Source of the DNA: an uncultured Dysgonomonas sp.
GTDB taxonomy: Bacteria > Bacteroidota > Bacteroidia > Bacteroidales > Dysgonomonadaceae
Assembly (NCBI RefSeq): GCF_934668725.1
Contig: NZ_CAKUOF010000001.1
Location: 310,001 to 374,000 of the forward strand
Length of the DNA stretch: 64,000 bases
Direction of reading: 5' to 3'
Part shown: positions 8,492-16,698 of the stretch, piece by piece
How the letters are laid out: each line of letters opens with the position of its first letter
Numbering within the stretch: the first letter of the stretch is position 1
Translations under genes and position numbers: made by a program
Notes under the pieces: model-generated
Databases searched by the model: none
What the model was told of the DNA's origin: nothing
What the model saw: only the letters and a program-made list of their open reading frames with translations

Positions 8492-9493
8492 ATGAAATAT
8501 ATATCAACGATTATAAGTTTATTATTAATAACTCTGTTTTCATCCTGTTTTCATGAAGAAGAATATAATAACTCAAAACGAGATAATTTTGAGCTTCTTT
8601 GGAAAACCCTTGATCAAAAATACTGTTTCTTTAACTATAAAAATATAGACTGGGAAACAGTGCATACACAATATTCTGATCGGATAAGTGAAGATATGAG
8701 TAATGACGCTTTTTTTGATGTCATGGGAGAGATGCTCGCCGAACTACAGGATGGACATGTAAACCTAATAGCTACACATAATGTTGCTCGCTACTGGAAA
8801 TGGTTTGAAGATTATCCTGATAACTTTGATGAGAAAATACAGGAAAATTATCTTGGAACTGATTATTTAATAGCTTCGGGTATGAAATATAAGATTCTCG
8901 AGGATAATATAGGTTATATATATTACAGCAGCTTTTCAAGTGGTATTGGAGAAGGAAATTTAGATCAAATAATTAACCGTATGTCTATTTGCAATGGTAT
9001 TATTATTGATATAAGAAATAATGGAGGCGGCCTTTTGAGTAATGCTGATAAAATAGCAGCACGCTTTTTTAATGATAAGACTTTAGTGGGTTACATTATG
9101 CATAAAAAGGGAACTGGACATGATGATTTCTCCCCCCCCTACCCTCGCTATATAGAACCATCAAATCGCCTCAGATATCAAAAAAAAGTAGTCGTTCTGA
9201 CCAACAGAAGATGCTATAGCTCTTCCAATGACTTTGTCAATGCAATGACTTATGCCCCAAACGTTACTATTATGGGTGATAAAACAGGAGGAGGAAGCGG
9301 TTTACCATTTTCTTCTGAATTACCTAACGGATGGTCCGTACGATTCTCATCTTCTCCTATGGTTAATGCAAATAAAGAACATATCGAATTTGGAATTGAA
9401 CCTGATATAAAGGTAAGTATGAGTAAATCAGATATGGCTAGAGGAATTGATACAATTATTGAAGCTGCACGTAATTTCCTATCCAATAAATAA
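8492..9493 (+). CDS. S41 family peptidase, lipoprotein
   Basis: A 333-residue C-terminal-processing/tricorn-type serine protease. The N-terminus is a lipoprotein signal with the lipobox LFSSC (Cys19), followed by the acidic run HEEE. Such a run resembles the Bacteroidota signal that sends lipoproteins to the cell surface. The protease part has DGHV at 87-90, IDIRNNGGG at 172-180, the likely nucleophile among Ser243-245 (CYSSSNDF), and the general-base Lys264 in GDKTGGGSG. No PDZ domain is evident. The substrate is unknown. It appears to be a single-gene unit. A run of eight C residues at 9132-9139 lies inside the frame. Confidence 0.88.
   Translation: MKYISTIISLLLITLFSSCFHEEEYNNSKRDNFELLWKTLDQKYCFFNYKNIDWETVHTQYSDRISEDMSNDAFFDVMGEMLAELQDGHVNLIATHNVARYWKWFEDYPDNFDEKIQENYLGTDYLIASGMKYKILEDNIGYIYYSSFSSGIGEGNLDQIINRMSICNGIIIDIRNNGGGLLSNADKIAARFFNDKTLVGYIMHKKGTGHDDFSPPYPRYIEPSNRLRYQKKVVVLTNRRCYSSSNDFVNAMTYAPNVTIMGDKTGGGSGLPFSSELPNGWSVRFSSSPMVNANKEHIEFGIEPDIKVSMSKSDMARGIDTIIEAARNFLSNK
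9132..9139 (+). repeat. C8 homopolymer inside the S41 protease gene
   Basis: Eight consecutive C residues encode part of FSPPYP. Such a run is out of place in this AT-rich region and could slip during replication or sequencing. The frame is intact here. Confidence 0.9.
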
Positions 9494-9554
9494 AAGAATT
9501 CAGGCTTTCACTTAAATATATTGATCTGCAGTACATAAATACAAAAGTTATCCT

Positions 9555-9562
9555 TATATTTG
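9555..9562 (+). promoter_or_regulatory. -7 promoter element for rpsP
   Basis: TATATTTG followed by C, 47 bp upstream of the rpsP ATG. It fits the TAnnTTTG motif well. Confidence 0.65.
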
Positions 9563-9609
9563 CACCCGCTAATAAATAATTATGTACTAATTAAAAATTA
9601 CTTTAAGAA

Positions 9610-10149
9610 ATGGCTACAAAGATCCGTTTACAAAGAAGAGGACGTAAAGACTATCCTTTCTACCAAATCATTATTGCAGATAGCAGAGCTCCACGTGATG
9701 GTAAATTTATTGAGAAGGTTGGTTCATACAACCCTAACACTAAACCTGCTACAATTACGTTAAACTTCGACAGAGCTTTGTATTGGCTACAAGTTGGTGC
9801 ACAACCAACAGATACAGTACGTAACATCCTTTCTGAAGAAGGTGTTCTTTTGAAGAAACACTTACTAGGAGGAGTTGCTAAAGGTGCATTCTCTGATGCT
9901 GATGCTCAAACTAAATTTGAAGCATGGAAAGCAACTAAAGCAAAAACTACTGAGTCTGTAAAAAACAAACATGCAGAGAAATTAAATGCTGAAGCTAAAG
10001 CTCGTTTTGAAGCAGAACAAGCTATTAATAAAGCTAAAGCTGAAGCTGTTGCTCAAAAAAGAGCTGAAGCAGCCGCTGCTAAAGCAGAAAAAGAAGCTCC
10101 TGCTGCTGTTGAAGTAGAAGAAGCTCCTGCTGCAGAAAGTGCTGAATAA
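9610..10149 (+). CDS. rpsP: 30S ribosomal protein S16
   Basis: Assembly protein of the small ribosomal subunit. The first 80 or so residues are the conserved S16 domain (IRLQRRGRKDYPFYQIIIAD, then the LNFDRALYWLQVGAQPTDTV block near 52-71). The remaining roughly 100 residues form a Lys/Ala/Glu-rich low-complexity tail, which makes the protein 179 residues long, about twice the E. coli form. Long tails of this type are usual in Bacteroidales S16. It stands alone with its own promoter and a strong terminator. The rimM, trmD and rplS genes found beside rpsP in many bacteria are absent here. Confidence 0.95.
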   Translation: MATKIRLQRRGRKDYPFYQIIIADSRAPRDGKFIEKVGSYNPNTKPATITLNFDRALYWLQVGAQPTDTVRNILSEEGVLLKKHLLGGVAKGAFSDADAQTKFEAWKATKAKTTESVKNKHAEKLNAEAKARFEAEQAINKAKAEAVAQKRAEAAAAKAEKEAPAAVEVEEAPAAESAE

Positions 10150-10171
10150 TTCAACTTTATTTATACAGCAT

Positions 10172-10206
10172 AAAAAAGGTAATCCTGTAACAGGATTACC
10201 TTTTTT
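10172..10206. terminator. Bidirectional terminator between rpsP and the convergent OYE gene
   Basis: A perfect 16-bp stem (10172-10187 with 10191-10206), a 3-nt loop, and A/T runs at both ends. It serves rpsP from the left and the minus-strand oxidoreductase from the right. Confidence 0.85.
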
Positions 10207-10227
10207 AGTATATTATTTTCTCATTAC

Positions 10228-11301
10228 TCATTTATATCCTCGTAAATACTGAACAGGATAATGAGCGAGAGCATTAATATCCCCCAGCTCTTTGGCTGCA
10301 TTAAGGACAAATTGAGGATTACGTAATAATTCACGCCCTAGAAAAATCAAATCACATTTTCTTGCATTCAATAGATTTTCAGCTTGCTTTGCATCAGTTA
10401 TTAATCCTACAGCCCCTGTAATTATACCAACCTCTCTCTTTATACATTTTGAAAAAGGAACCTGGTACGAAGGACCAACCGGAATTTTAACATGAGCTAC
10501 ATTCCCACCAGAAGATACATCTATAACATCTACGCCCTTTTCCTTCAATAACTTTGATAATTTTACAGACTCTTCAATACTCCACCCACCTTCAACCCAA
10601 TCAGTAGCAGAAATACGTACCCAAAGAGACTCTTTTTCACTCAATAATTTAATTAAGACATCTATAATTTCTAAAAGAAAACGAATCCGATTTTCAAAAC
10701 TCCCCCCATATTCATCTGTTCTATGATTACTCAAGGGCGACAAAAACTGGTGTACCAGATATCCATGAGCAGCATGTATTTCTATTATTTTATAACCTGC
10801 TTTAATGGATCTTATCGTTGCGCTTTTAAAGTCTTCAATTATATCTTTTATATCTTCTTTTGATAGAGGTTTAGGAGCATTTTCCTCTTTATTAAAAGGA
10901 ATAGGTGAGGCTGATACTGTTGTCCAACTATTAAATCCTTCAATCAATTGCTTGCCTCCGTTCTGAGGTAAGTCGCAACTAGCTTTTCTTCCGGCATGAG
11001 CCAATTGAATCCCAGCAACAGTCCCCTGTTTCTGAACAAAACTGGCAATTTTTGAAAGTTGATCAATATGTTTATCTTTCCAAATACCTAAATCTCCATA
11101 AGTAATCCTCCCTTCAGGAGATATAGCTGTAGCCTCTTGCATAATGACTCCACATCCTCCTACAGCACGACTTCCATAATGAACAAAATGCCAATCGTTG
11201 GCAAAACCATTTTCTGACGAATACTGGCACATAGGAGACATGACAACTCTATTTTTTAGAGTAATCCCTTTCAATTGGAATGAAGTTAATAGTTTTGACA
11301 T
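10228..11301 (-). CDS. NADH:flavin oxidoreductase of the Old Yellow Enzyme family (YqjM/NamA-like)
   Basis: A 357-residue FMN enzyme with a TIM barrel that reduces activated C=C bonds of enones or other electrophiles using NAD(P)H. Landmarks are the N-terminal LKNRVVMSPMCQYS (the Cys is typical of the YqjM class), WHFVHYGSRAVGG, QLAHAGRKAS, the substrate-binding pair in IEIHAAHGYL, the barrel motif FLSPLSNHRTDEYGGS, and the FMN phosphate site near the C-terminus. Cytoplasmic. It is a single-gene unit, convergent with rpsP and divergent from tdk. The physiological substrate is unknown; an oxidative-stress or detoxification role is usual for the class. Confidence 0.92.
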   Translation of the reverse strand: MSKLLTSFQLKGITLKNRVVMSPMCQYSSENGFANDWHFVHYGSRAVGGCGVIMQEATAISPEGRITYGDLGIWKDKHIDQLSKIASFVQKQGTVAGIQLAHAGRKASCDLPQNGGKQLIEGFNSWTTVSASPIPFNKEENAPKPLSKEDIKDIIEDFKSATIRSIKAGYKIIEIHAAHGYLVHQFLSPLSNHRTDEYGGSFENRIRFLLEIIDVLIKLLSEKESLWVRISATDWVEGGWSIEESVKLSKLLKEKGVDVIDVSSGGNVAHVKIPVGPSYQVPFSKCIKREVGIITGAVGLITDAKQAENLLNARKCDLIFLGRELLRNPQFVLNAAKELGDINALAHYPVQYLRGYK

Positions 11302-11427
11302 GTTTTATTTTTTAATTTTTCTGATAATAAACGTAATATAATATACAATTTATAAAATTAAGAAATAATCCAAACATTAATTGATGCATTTTATAATATT
11401 TCGTTTTCATATCTTTTTTATAAGATC

Positions 11428-11435
11428 TATCTTTG
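11428..11435 (+). promoter_or_regulatory. -7 promoter element for tdk
   Basis: TATCTTTG followed by C lies 76 bp before the preferred tdk ATG. Transcription would begin near 11442, so the TTG at 11461 is inside the leader and does not need to be the start. Confidence 0.6.
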
Positions 11436-11511
11436 CACCGCTAAAAATATAGAGCCATCTTTGCTGGTAGAACTAATATTGATTACTAATACTCTTATCC
11501 TTTCTTTTTAT

Positions 11512-12099
11512 ATGATTTATTGCGAAAATACGATACATGAAACAAATAACAGAGGTAGTATAGAGGTTATATGTGGATCGATGTTCTCAGGAAAGACAGA
11601 AGAACTTTTACGTCGTCTTAAAAGAGCTAAAATAGCTAAACAGGAAATAGAAATATTTAAGCCTGCCATTGATACGCGTTACTCAGACATTGAGATTACG
11701 TCACATGATAAGAATTCTATACCGTCAACAGTGGTTGAACACTCAAGTAACATCTTATTACTTTCATCAAATATTGAAGTGGTAGGTATTGACGAAGCTC
11801 AGTTTTTTGATATGGGATTAGTAGAAGTATGCCAGCAATTAGCGGATCAGGGAATAAGAGTTATTATTGCCGGATTAGATATGGACTTTAAAAGAAACCC
11901 GTTTGGTCCTATTCCTAACTTGTGTGCAATTGCAGATGATGTAGAAAAAGTCCATGCTATATGCGTAGAATGTGGTAAATTAGCAAATTATTCATACAGA
12001 CTTGTATCCAATAACGACAAGCAGGTGATGCTTGGAGAACTACAAGAATATAAACCGTTGTGTAGATCGTGTTACACTAGGTTTAAGGATAAAAAATAG
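11512..12099 (+). CDS. tdk: Thymidine kinase (type II)
   Basis: Phosphorylates thymidine to dTMP with ATP in the nucleotide salvage pathway. I prefer the ATG at 11512, giving 195 residues, because family members begin only a few residues before the IEVICGSMFSGKTEEL block. A TTG start at 11461 would add 17 hydrophobic residues with no role. The P-loop is at 22-29, the Walker B-like DEAQFF at 94-99, and four zinc-binding cysteines at 151, 154, 184 and 187 form the lasso domain typical of type II enzymes. It is divergent from the OYE gene and followed after 70 bp by mgtE. Confidence 0.95.
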   Translation: MIYCENTIHETNNRGSIEVICGSMFSGKTEELLRRLKRAKIAKQEIEIFKPAIDTRYSDIEITSHDKNSIPSTVVEHSSNILLLSSNIEVVGIDEAQFFDMGLVEVCQQLADQGIRVIIAGLDMDFKRNPFGPIPNLCAIADDVEKVHAICVECGKLANYSYRLVSNNDKQVMLGELQEYKPLCRSCYTRFKDKK

Positions 12100-12169
12100 A
12101 GAGTGTTTCTGAAAACTTTTTTTGAGAAAAAAGGGTTTTCCAGTATTTACTGATTAAAACTTCCTCAGT

Positions 12170-13558
12170 ATGAGAAAAGATCTCAAACACATCGTTAATC
12201 AAACTCAGTCACTTATCAAATCAGGAGATAAAAAAAAGCTAAGAGTATACCTCGACAGTTTAAACATCTCAATAATAGAGGATTTGATAGATGAGTTACC
12301 TGATTATGCTCCGCTCATCATTGATACAATGAGTGTTAACAGAGCTGTAAACGTTTTTCGAATTTTGGACGTTCCGACCCAAGAACGAATCATAAAGAAA
12401 CTCCCCAAACTGAAGGTTTCTGAAATTATGAGAGGGCTTCCTCCTGATGACCAAACAGCATTTTTAGGAGAACTTAGGGACGAAGAATTATCACAACAGT
12501 TATTATCTCTACTTTCTCCCGAAGACAAGAAGGAAGTATCTACCCTACTCGCTTACCCCGAAGATAGTGTAGGGCGGTTAATGACACCTGACTATCTGGC
12601 TATCAATAAAAATTACACTGTACAAGAGACTTTAGATACAATAAGGCGTAAAGGTAAGAATTCGGAAACGATTGATGTTATATATATACTGGACGATAAC
12701 GGTATTTTACTGGATGACCTTCGAATACGTGATTTATTAGTAGTTGATCCACAGACTCCAATAGCAGACCTGATGGATGACAGGCTTATTTCACTTAATG
12801 CGGAAGATCCTCAGGAAGAGGCAATCAAAGTATTTAAAATGAATAACAGAGTTGCTTTACCTGTAATTGCATCTGACAGAACGCTGTTAGGAATCGTTAC
12901 GATTGATGATGTTTTATGGTTGGCTGATGAAGAATATTCGGAGGATATGCAACGATTTGGAGCCAGTGGTACTCTTGATGAACCCTATTTGGATGTACCT
13001 CTCTACAAATTGGTCTGGAAACGTGCTGGTTGGCTGATTGTTCTGTTTATTGGTGAATTATTAACAGCTTCAGTAATGCAATATTATGAAGACCAGCTAG
13101 CTAAAGTAATTGTTTTAGCAATGTTCCTTCCTCTTATGATATCCAGTGGAGGTAACAGCGGATCTCAAGCATCAACACTTATCATACAAGCAATGGCTGT
13201 TGGAGACGTCCAACTTTCTCACTGGTGGCGAGTATTCAGACGCGAAATTATCTCAGGTATTAGCCTTGGTATAATATTAGGTATTATAGGTTTTGTACGG
13301 ATTTATGTATGGCATTTTATATTTCCTCACTTATACGGAGATCACTGGATACTGGTAGCTACAACAGTATCCTTGTCTTTAGTTGGAATTGTTCTTTGGG
13401 GATCTTTAATCGGCTCAATGCTTCCATTTATTTTACGTAGATTGGGAGCTGATCCTGCGACATCGTCCGCTCCTTTTGTTGCAACTATTGTTGATGTTAC
13501 AGGGCTGATGATATATTTGACAATTGCGAGTATTATATTCGGTTCGATACTTAATTAA
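12170..13558 (+). CDS. mgtE: Magnesium transporter MgtE
   Basis: A gated Mg2+ channel of the inner membrane. The 462-residue protein shows the three expected parts. An acidic, helical MgtE N domain covers about the first 125 residues (with repeats like LPDYAPLI and LPPDDQTAFLGEL). Tandem CBS domains cover about 130-260 and sense cytoplasmic Mg2+. A C-terminal membrane domain of about five helices includes the pore signature region SSGGNSGSQASTL. Length and order are standard. It lies 70 bp after tdk and 22 bp before the DUF3806-like gene. I see no magnesium riboswitch in the short upstream gap. Confidence 0.95.
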   Translation: MRKDLKHIVNQTQSLIKSGDKKKLRVYLDSLNISIIEDLIDELPDYAPLIIDTMSVNRAVNVFRILDVPTQERIIKKLPKLKVSEIMRGLPPDDQTAFLGELRDEELSQQLLSLLSPEDKKEVSTLLAYPEDSVGRLMTPDYLAINKNYTVQETLDTIRRKGKNSETIDVIYILDDNGILLDDLRIRDLLVVDPQTPIADLMDDRLISLNAEDPQEEAIKVFKMNNRVALPVIASDRTLLGIVTIDDVLWLADEEYSEDMQRFGASGTLDEPYLDVPLYKLVWKRAGWLIVLFIGELLTASVMQYYEDQLAKVIVLAMFLPLMISSGGNSGSQASTLIIQAMAVGDVQLSHWWRVFRREIISGISLGIILGIIGFVRIYVWHFIFPHLYGDHWILVATTVSLSLVGIVLWGSLIGSMLPFILRRLGADPATSSAPFVATIVDVTGLMIYLTIASIIFGSILN

Positions 13559-13580
13559 TTAGTACTTAAGATCACAATGT

Positions 13581-14120
13581 ATGAGTAAACAGCAATTTAT
13601 ATCTGATGATGAGAACTTTGAACATAAATCATTTGAAATAGAAGGACGTACAATTGAGTATAAGACCAAAATAGTAGACAAAGTAGAACAAGACTTACTT
13701 AATCTAAGCGATAAAGATAGAGAGTTTATAGCATATAGTTTGGTAGATGCAGAAATTCTATTGACACAACTAAGTCCTGAAAAGAAATTATCGAATTACT
13801 CTGCGCAAGACTTAGATGAGCTTGTTTATCTATGGTTGAATAAAAGGAATAGTTTTAAACTTGTAAGTGAAGAAGAGTTTGTTTATGCTATAGGAGCCGC
13901 ATTTGGCAATTGCCTGAATCAGGTATATGGTACCACATGGACTATTATAAGTGATGAATATGGTAATGACTTTGCTTGCGTATCCGAAAGACCTGTGTTC
14001 CAAACATTTCCTTTCAGCTCTATATGGAAAGCAATAGAACACAATAGAGAAGGTTCATTACAAGCAATTATGGACTTAATCAGGAAACATTTAAATGACG
14101 GCTCTTTGGATCATAATTAA
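13581..14120 (+). CDS. Conserved protein, DUF3806-like
   Basis: A 179-residue acidic, soluble protein without signal peptide or membrane segment. The middle and end (AIGAAFGNCLNQVYGTTWTIISDEYG, split by a variable loop, then a FPFSSIWKAIE segment) resemble the DUF3806 domain, in which a conserved G..W..I.DEYG stretch is followed by an FPF..V/I motif. The function of that family is not established. It follows mgtE by 22 bp and is probably co-transcribed with it. A role linked to magnesium would be speculation. It ends before a terminator shared with the convergent aminotransferase gene. Confidence 0.75.
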   Translation: MSKQQFISDDENFEHKSFEIEGRTIEYKTKIVDKVEQDLLNLSDKDREFIAYSLVDAEILLTQLSPEKKLSNYSAQDLDELVYLWLNKRNSFKLVSEEEFVYAIGAAFGNCLNQVYGTTWTIISDEYGNDFACVSERPVFQTFPFSSIWKAIEHNREGSLQAIMDLIRKHLNDGSLDHN

Positions 14121-14140
14121 GAATATTCTTTCTATAAAAT

Positions 14141-14178
14141 ATAAAAAGGTCTATATCTAAAGATATAAACCTTTTTAT
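14141..14178. terminator. Bidirectional terminator between the DUF3806-like gene and the aminotransferase
   Basis: An 18-bp stem with one C:A mismatch (14141-14158 with 14161-14178). The AAAAAGG/CCTTTTT base of the stem gives a T run in either direction. Confidence 0.75.
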
Positions 14179-14194
14179 CCAAAACTATAATATA

Positions 14195-15388
14195 TTATTT
14201 TAATTTTGCTAAAGTCTCTTTTATTCTTTTCAAGGCTTCTACTAGTAACTCATCTGCTGTAGCGTATGAAAAACGAATACAATTAGGAGCTCCGAAAGCT
14301 AGTCCTCCAACACAGGCAACATGGCCCTCCTCCAATAAGAACATAGCTAAATCTCCTGAGTTTTCAATTTTTCGTCCATTAAATGATTTACCTAAATAGT
14401 AAGAACAGTCCGGAAATACATAGAATGCACCATCAGGCTTTTCAATTTTGAATCCCTCTATTTCAGATGTCAATTTATAGACTAAATCCCGACGACGTTC
14501 AAAAGCTTGACGCATAGTTTCAATACATGACTGATCTCCCGTATAAGCTGCTTCTGCTGCTTTTTGAGTGATAGATGATGGCCCTGACGTAACTTGCCCC
14601 TGCAATTTATTACAAGCATCAGCAATCCACTTAGGGGCTGCGATCCAGCCCAAACGCCATCCTGTCATTGCATATCCTTTAGATACACCATTTATGATAA
14701 CAACACGATCTCTTATATTTTCAAACTGGGCTATACTTTCATGCTTACCTACATAATTTATATGCTCATATATTTCATCTGCAAGAATAATTATATTAGG
14801 ATGCTTAGCCAATACATTTGCCAAAGCCTCTAATTCTGATCTAGAATATATACTTCCTGTAGGATTAGAAGGTGAACACAGAATAATAGCACGTGTTTTT
14901 ACTGTGATTGCACTCTCTAGTTGAGCAGGTGTTATTTTAAAATTTTGTTCGATTCCCGCAGTAACAATAACACTAGTACCCTCGGCTAATTTTACCATTT
15001 CGATATAACTTACCCAATACGGAGCAGGAATAATCACCTCGTCCCCCTTATTCACAACACTAGCAAGAACATTATAAACCGATTGTTTAGCTCCATTTGA
15101 ACAAACAATTTGGTCAGGTTGAAAAATCAAATTATTTTCTTTTTCCAGTTTTGAGCAAATAGCTTTACGTAAAGATAAAAATCCGGATACTGGGCTATAG
15201 AATGAAAAATTATCATCTATTGCCCTTTTCGCTGCATCCTTTATATGATCCGGCGTATAAAAATCAGGTTCACCTACACTAAGATTAATAACATCAATAC
15301 CCTGAGCTTTCAATTCAGAGCTTTTTTGTGACATTGCCAATGTTTCGGATACCGAAAGATTAGCGATACGATCTGCTACCTGTCCCAT
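14195..15388 (-). CDS. aspC: Aspartate aminotransferase family enzyme (class I, PLP)
   Basis: A 397-residue fold-type I pyridoxal-phosphate enzyme of the Igamma/Ib aspartate aminotransferase group, making aspartate from oxaloacetate and glutamate. Visible are INLSVGEPDFYTP near the N-terminus, CSNGAKQSVYN for cofactor phosphate binding, SPSNPTGSIYS, ADEIYEHINY, and the Schiff-base lysine in GVSKGYAMTGWRLGW. The FSYAT arginine motif near the C-terminus binds the substrate carboxylate. Cytoplasmic. It is the third gene of a lptF/G-ribBA-aspC run, 63 bp after ribBA. Close paralogues include prephenate and aromatic aminotransferases, so the exact substrate is a family inference. Confidence 0.92.
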   Translation of the reverse strand: MGQVADRIANLSVSETLAMSQKSSELKAQGIDVINLSVGEPDFYTPDHIKDAAKRAIDDNFSFYSPVSGFLSLRKAICSKLEKENNLIFQPDQIVCSNGAKQSVYNVLASVVNKGDEVIIPAPYWVSYIEMVKLAEGTSVIVTAGIEQNFKITPAQLESAITVKTRAIILCSPSNPTGSIYSRSELEALANVLAKHPNIIILADEIYEHINYVGKHESIAQFENIRDRVVIINGVSKGYAMTGWRLGWIAAPKWIADACNKLQGQVTSGPSSITQKAAEAAYTGDQSCIETMRQAFERRRDLVYKLTSEIEGFKIEKPDGAFYVFPDCSYYLGKSFNGRKIENSGDLAMFLLEEGHVACVGGLAFGAPNCIRFSYATADELLVEALKRIKETLAKLK

Positions 15389-15451
15389 TTTAATTTATAT
15401 TCTTAATTTGTATTTTTCTAGTTTATATATAGCATTACGGAGTTGGGAAAC

Positions 15452-16669
15452 TTAATCCAAATTATGCAGGATATGTCCCATTCTCTCTTTTTTAGTTTTC
15501 ATATAAGCCTCGTTATACTTGTTAGGAGAAACCTCAATAGGTACATTCTCTACAACTTCTAATCCGAATGATTCAAGCCCTACACGTTTCACCGGATTAT
15601 TAGTAAGTAAACGCATTTTCTTTACATGCAAATCTCTTAATATTGCTGCACCTACCCCATAATCACGTTCATCAGCATTAAAACCAAGGTGTAAGTTTGC
15701 ATCCACTGTATCTAATCCCTCCTCTTGTAGCTTATATGCTTCTATCTTCGCCATAAGTCCTATTCCTCTACCTTCTTGGTTGAGATAAACAATTACACCC
15801 TTTCCTTCTTTTTGAATCATCTCCATCGATTTATGCAATTGTTCGCCACACTCACAGCGCTTCGACCCAAAAATATCTCCGGTCATACAAGACGAATGTA
15901 CTCTAACTAAAATAGGTTCATCATCAGACCATGTGCCTTTTATCAAAGCAATATGCTCTAAACCATTCGACTTTTGTTTAAAAGGAATCAAACGAAAATC
16001 GCCATATTCTGTAGGCATATTTACTTCAACACCTTTTTCAATCAACGATTCACGACACAATCTATATTTAACAAGATCGGCCACCGATATAATTTTAAGA
16101 CCAAAATCTTTAGAGAATTTCATTAATTCAGGGAGACGTGCCATCTCTCCGTCTTCTTTCTTTATTTCAATCAAAACACCTGCAGGATATAGTCCGGCTA
16201 ATTTCGCTAAATCAACAGCTGCTTCTGTGTGTCCAATACGACTCAATACCCCTTTATCTCTTGCTCTTAGAGGAAATACATGACCAGGACGCCCTAAGTC
16301 TTCAGCTTTCGTTTTAGCATCAGCTAAAGCTAAGATAGTCTGAGATCTGTCGAATGAAGAAATACCTGTAGTACAACCATGACCTAACAAATCAACAGAT
16401 ACAGTAAAAGGTGTTGCATGTACAGATGTATTGCTTGTAACCATCATTGGTAAGTCTAGCTCATCGCATCTTTCTCCGGTTAAAGGTACACAAAGAAGTC
16501 CTTTTGCATGAGTTTCCATAAAATTCACTTTTTCCGGGGTAATCGCTTCTGCTGCAATTATAAGATCACCTTCATTTTCGCGGTCTTCATCATCAACCAC
16601 AACCACAAAATTACCTTTCTTTATCTCTTCTATCGCTTCTTCGATAGTATCTAGTTTTATATCTAACAT
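15452..16669 (-). CDS. ribBA: Bifunctional 3,4-dihydroxy-2-butanone-4-phosphate synthase / GTP cyclohydrolase II
   Basis: Supplies both branches of riboflavin synthesis. Residues 1 to about 205 are the DHBP synthase, with the acidic metal loop DDEDRENEGDL and the GHTEAAVDLAKLAG block. From about 206 onwards is GTP cyclohydrolase II, with the zinc-binding cysteines in SSCMTGD and SKRCECGEQL and the catalytic region NQEGRGIGLMAKI. The fused length (405 residues) is normal. It starts 29 bp after the end of the lptF/G-type permease gene and precedes aspC, so it is probably the middle of an operon. There is no room for an FMN riboswitch directly upstream. Confidence 0.96.
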   Translation of the reverse strand: MLDIKLDTIEEAIEEIKKGNFVVVVDDEDRENEGDLIIAAEAITPEKVNFMETHAKGLLCVPLTGERCDELDLPMMVTSNTSVHATPFTVSVDLLGHGCTTGISSFDRSQTILALADAKTKAEDLGRPGHVFPLRARDKGVLSRIGHTEAAVDLAKLAGLYPAGVLIEIKKEDGEMARLPELMKFSKDFGLKIISVADLVKYRLCRESLIEKGVEVNMPTEYGDFRLIPFKQKSNGLEHIALIKGTWSDDEPILVRVHSSCMTGDIFGSKRCECGEQLHKSMEMIQKEGKGVIVYLNQEGRGIGLMAKIEAYKLQEEGLDTVDANLHLGFNADERDYGVGAAILRDLHVKKMRLLTNNPVKRVGLESFGLEVVENVPIEVSPNKYNEAYMKTKKERMGHILHNLD

Positions 16670-16698
16670 AGTAGTTATATGTTTGTTATTATTCTTTG

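Noticed and set aside
9560..9763. 67-codon open frame overlapping the start of rpsP
   Set aside because: It shares sequence with the promoter and the S16 coding region in another frame.
11461..11511. TTG start for thymidine kinase adding 17 hydrophobic residues
   Set aside because: Family members start close to the P-loop, and the ATG at 11512 gives a normal 195-residue protein.
12110..12141. Imperfect hairpin between tdk and mgtE
   Set aside because: The pairing has bulges and no T run after it, so I do not call a terminator, and tdk and mgtE may be co-transcribed.
16670..16698. FMN riboswitch for ribBA
   Set aside because: The gap to the upstream permease gene is only 29 bp, too short for the aptamer.
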